From Paenibacillus sp. V4I7 (GTDB lineage: Bacteria; Bacillota; Bacilli; Paenibacillales; NBRC-103111): a stretch of DNA of 64,000 nucleotides. The position numbers and the translations under genes were made by a program. The stretch covers positions 5,208,001 through 5,272,000 of the forward strand of contig NZ_JAUSZD010000002.1 of NCBI RefSeq assembly GCF_030817275.1. The letters are read 5' to 3'. Each line of letters starts with the position of its first letter. The first letter of the stretch is position 1. The notes beneath the pieces are model-generated. The model searched no databases and was not told where the DNA came from. It was given only the letters and a program-made list of their open reading frames with translations. This document shows, piece by piece, positions 62,958 to 64,000 of this stretch.

Positions 62958-62993
62958 TTAGACGTCAGCAGCCTCTCATTGGTATTTTATTGC

Positions 62994-63012
62994 ACTATCG
63001 TTCCCAGTTAGC
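62994..63012. repeat. Hairpin repeat copy E
   Basis: ACTATCGTTCCCAGTTAGC, 18 bases after the stop of the VOC gene. Confidence 0.7.
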
Positions 63013-63030
63013 GTAACAGTTACCGATTTA

Positions 63031-63480
63031 TTACTTGAGCTGCTCGCTCAATCCGACGATGATGCCTTCGGGACCGCGGATGTAGGCGAGTCGATTCGTG
63101 TCCCCGTATTGCACCACTTCGCCGACCAGTTCGGCGCCATGGGCAAGCAGGCGCGCGACCACGTCATCGATGTCATCGACGGCGAACATGATGCGGCGGA
63201 TCCCGAGTTCGTTCACCGGAGCCTTCTCCGGCCCAGTTCTGATCGCATCCGGCGTGTGGAACTTGTCCAGCTCGATCCGTCCGTGGCCGTCCGGAGTGCG
63301 CATAAACACGAGGGTAGCATGGACGTTCTGAAGGCCAATGAGACGATCTACGGAGGAGCCCTCGACGGTCGTTTCGCCCTCCAACTCGAATCCGAGTTGG
63401 AGAAAGAAGGCTTTAACGTCTTCGAGGTCGTCAACGACGATAAGGACGTTGTCCATTCGTAGTAATTTATTTTTTGTCAT
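63031..63480 (-). CDS. VOC (glyoxalase/bleomycin resistance) superfamily protein
   Basis: 149 residues with two beta-alpha-beta-beta-beta modules. RMDNVLIVVDDLEDVKAFFLQLGFEL opens module 1, and IRRMFAVDD-like and LVGEVVQYGDTNRLAYIRGPEGI form module 2, with Glu near 145 in the last strand (IIVGLSEQL). AAGGAGAT precedes the ATG. GC content is clearly higher than in the flanking genes, suggesting a separate origin. Substrate unknown. Confidence 0.8.
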   Translation of the reverse strand: MTKNKLLRMDNVLIVVDDLEDVKAFFLQLGFELEGETTVEGSSVDRLIGLQNVHATLVFMRTPDGHGRIELDKFHTPDAIRTGPEKAPVNELGIRRIMFAVDDIDDVVARLLAHGAELVGEVVQYGDTNRLAYIRGPEGIIVGLSEQLK

Positions 63481-63596
63481 AGTTTTATCTCCTTATGAAT
63501 TAAAAGTCATCATCTCTATTTAAAGCTGTCCTCAATTAAGTTTATGTCTAAGCGTCTCTGTCATAAAGTTATTCAGTTGCTGCAGGGTCTTATTCA

Positions 63597-63646
63597 GCTA
63601 ACGTTTCCGTTAGCGTAATTCCGAGATCCCTCGGCCAGACCGAGGG
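63597..63646. repeat. Hairpin repeat copy F plus adjoining stem-loop
   Basis: GCTAACG-TTTC-CGTTAGC is a perfect hairpin version of the repeat, followed by GTAATTC and a CCCTCGG/CCGAGGG stem (63627-63646) and TATAGCCCTAATGCTGG. It parallels copy C over about 70 bases. Confidence 0.75.
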
Positions 63647-63708
63647 GGTATAGCCCTAATGCTGGTGTTATATGATGTCACAGTCCTCTTCAATAAACCT
63701 TATAAAAT

Positions 63709-64000
63709 CTAATCATTCCACATTCTTGTTACTTCTTCTAATTCTAATTCCTCGAATTGCATTTTATAGATATCAGGTTTCTTTAATTGGTTCAAAAAAT
63801 CTAAGCCAAAAGCTGGATCAAAATGATTCATCATCAAAGTCATTACAAGACCATGAGTCCCGATTGCTATTTTCTTCCCTCTGTGCTCTTTTAATATGGG
63901 TTTTAGAACTGAGATTGCTCTTTTCTGGCAATCAGCATTAGACTCTCCACCCGGCAAGGTATGATTAAGGTCATTAAAACTCTCTCTGATACTAGACATT
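63709..64000 (-). CDS. Histidine phosphatase family protein, 5' end outside window
   Basis: The C-terminal part of at least 97 residues of a phosphoglycerate mutase-like phosphatase: LPGGESNADCQKRAISVLKP carries the catalytic Glu and IAIGTHGLVMTLMMNHFDP the second catalytic His. The N-terminal RHG motif would lie beyond base 64000. It ends in ELEEVTRMWND. Another repeat-separated small gene. Confidence 0.75.
   Translation of the reverse strand, partial: MSSIRESFNDLNHTLPGGESNADCQKRAISVLKPILKEHRGKKIAIGTHGLVMTLMMNHFDPAFGLDFLNQLKKPDIYKMQFEELELEEVTRMWND

Noticed and set aside
59150-63650. Repeats A-F as classical integron attC sites
   Set aside because: They contain GTTAG/CTAAC-like arms but lack the R'', L'', L', R' box layout, and no integron integrase is present in the window. 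Kept as an unexplained cassette-associated hairpin repeat.

Overview
The window reads as a low-to-mid GC Firmicute of the Bacillales, most likely Paenibacillus or a close relative. Pointers are YesM/YesN-type two-component pairs beside LplB/LplC importers, a giant SLH-anchored glycosidase, sigK-derived genes, GGAGG-type ribosome binding sites and many luciferase-like monooxygenases (LLMs). This is inferred from gene content only. No rRNA, tRNA or CRISPR array was seen.

Layout. (1) 0-1.3 kb: first copy of a unit made of a 5'-truncated sigK plus a MacB-type ABC ATPase; further copies lie at 39.1-40.2 kb (damaged) and 57.8-59.1 kb. (2) 1.5-22.6 kb: a sulfur-salvage island, almost all on the minus strand. 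A LysR regulator, preceded by an HPr-like protein and a leader RNA, sits upstream of a run of 13 genes: CmoO/CmoJ-like LLMs, an oligopeptide-type importer, a Tcy-type cystine importer, DinB, an N-methyl amino acid oxidase and a GNAT. A second set holds an M20 deacylase, a GNAT, an MFS exporter, another LLM and another GNAT. The content resembles the B. subtilis ytmI (snaA-tcyJKLMN-cmo-sndA) S-alkylcysteine salvage operon, but rearranged and enlarged. (3) 22.6-26.8 kb: a MITE, a small phosphatase and metQ-metN-metI. (4) 26.9-37.8 kb: threonine synthase and a divergent sulfonate-type locus, with ssuB-ssuC-AKR-SBP on the minus strand behind a second copy of the leader RNA, and three tandem LLMs plus an SBP on the plus strand. 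(5) 37.8-42.1 kb: a stretch of broken genes (nitroreductase, sulfatase, homogentisate dioxygenase, a frameshifted Gfo/Idh gene). (6) 42.2-55.9 kb: a dextran/isomaltosaccharide locus with a roughly 2200-residue GH66 enzyme, an SBP, LplC, LplB, YesN and YesM. (7) 55.9-59.5 kb: a LacI regulator, gene remnants, the third sigK unit and the end of an IS3-family element. (8) 59.8-64 kb: dctA and then small, unrelated minus-strand genes separated by a recurring short hairpin repeat.

The strongest leads are: two copies of an 18-nt-core leader RNA placed just before intrinsic terminators of two sulfur loci; an HPr homologue lacking both phosphorylation residues between that leader and the LysR gene; three copies of the truncated sigK unit that differ mostly at silent sites; the cassette-like region with six copies of a hairpin repeat; and an identically spaced promoter box shared by the lplB operon and the Gfo/Idh gene. 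All functional claims rest on reading the sequence and on memory of the families; nothing was searched.
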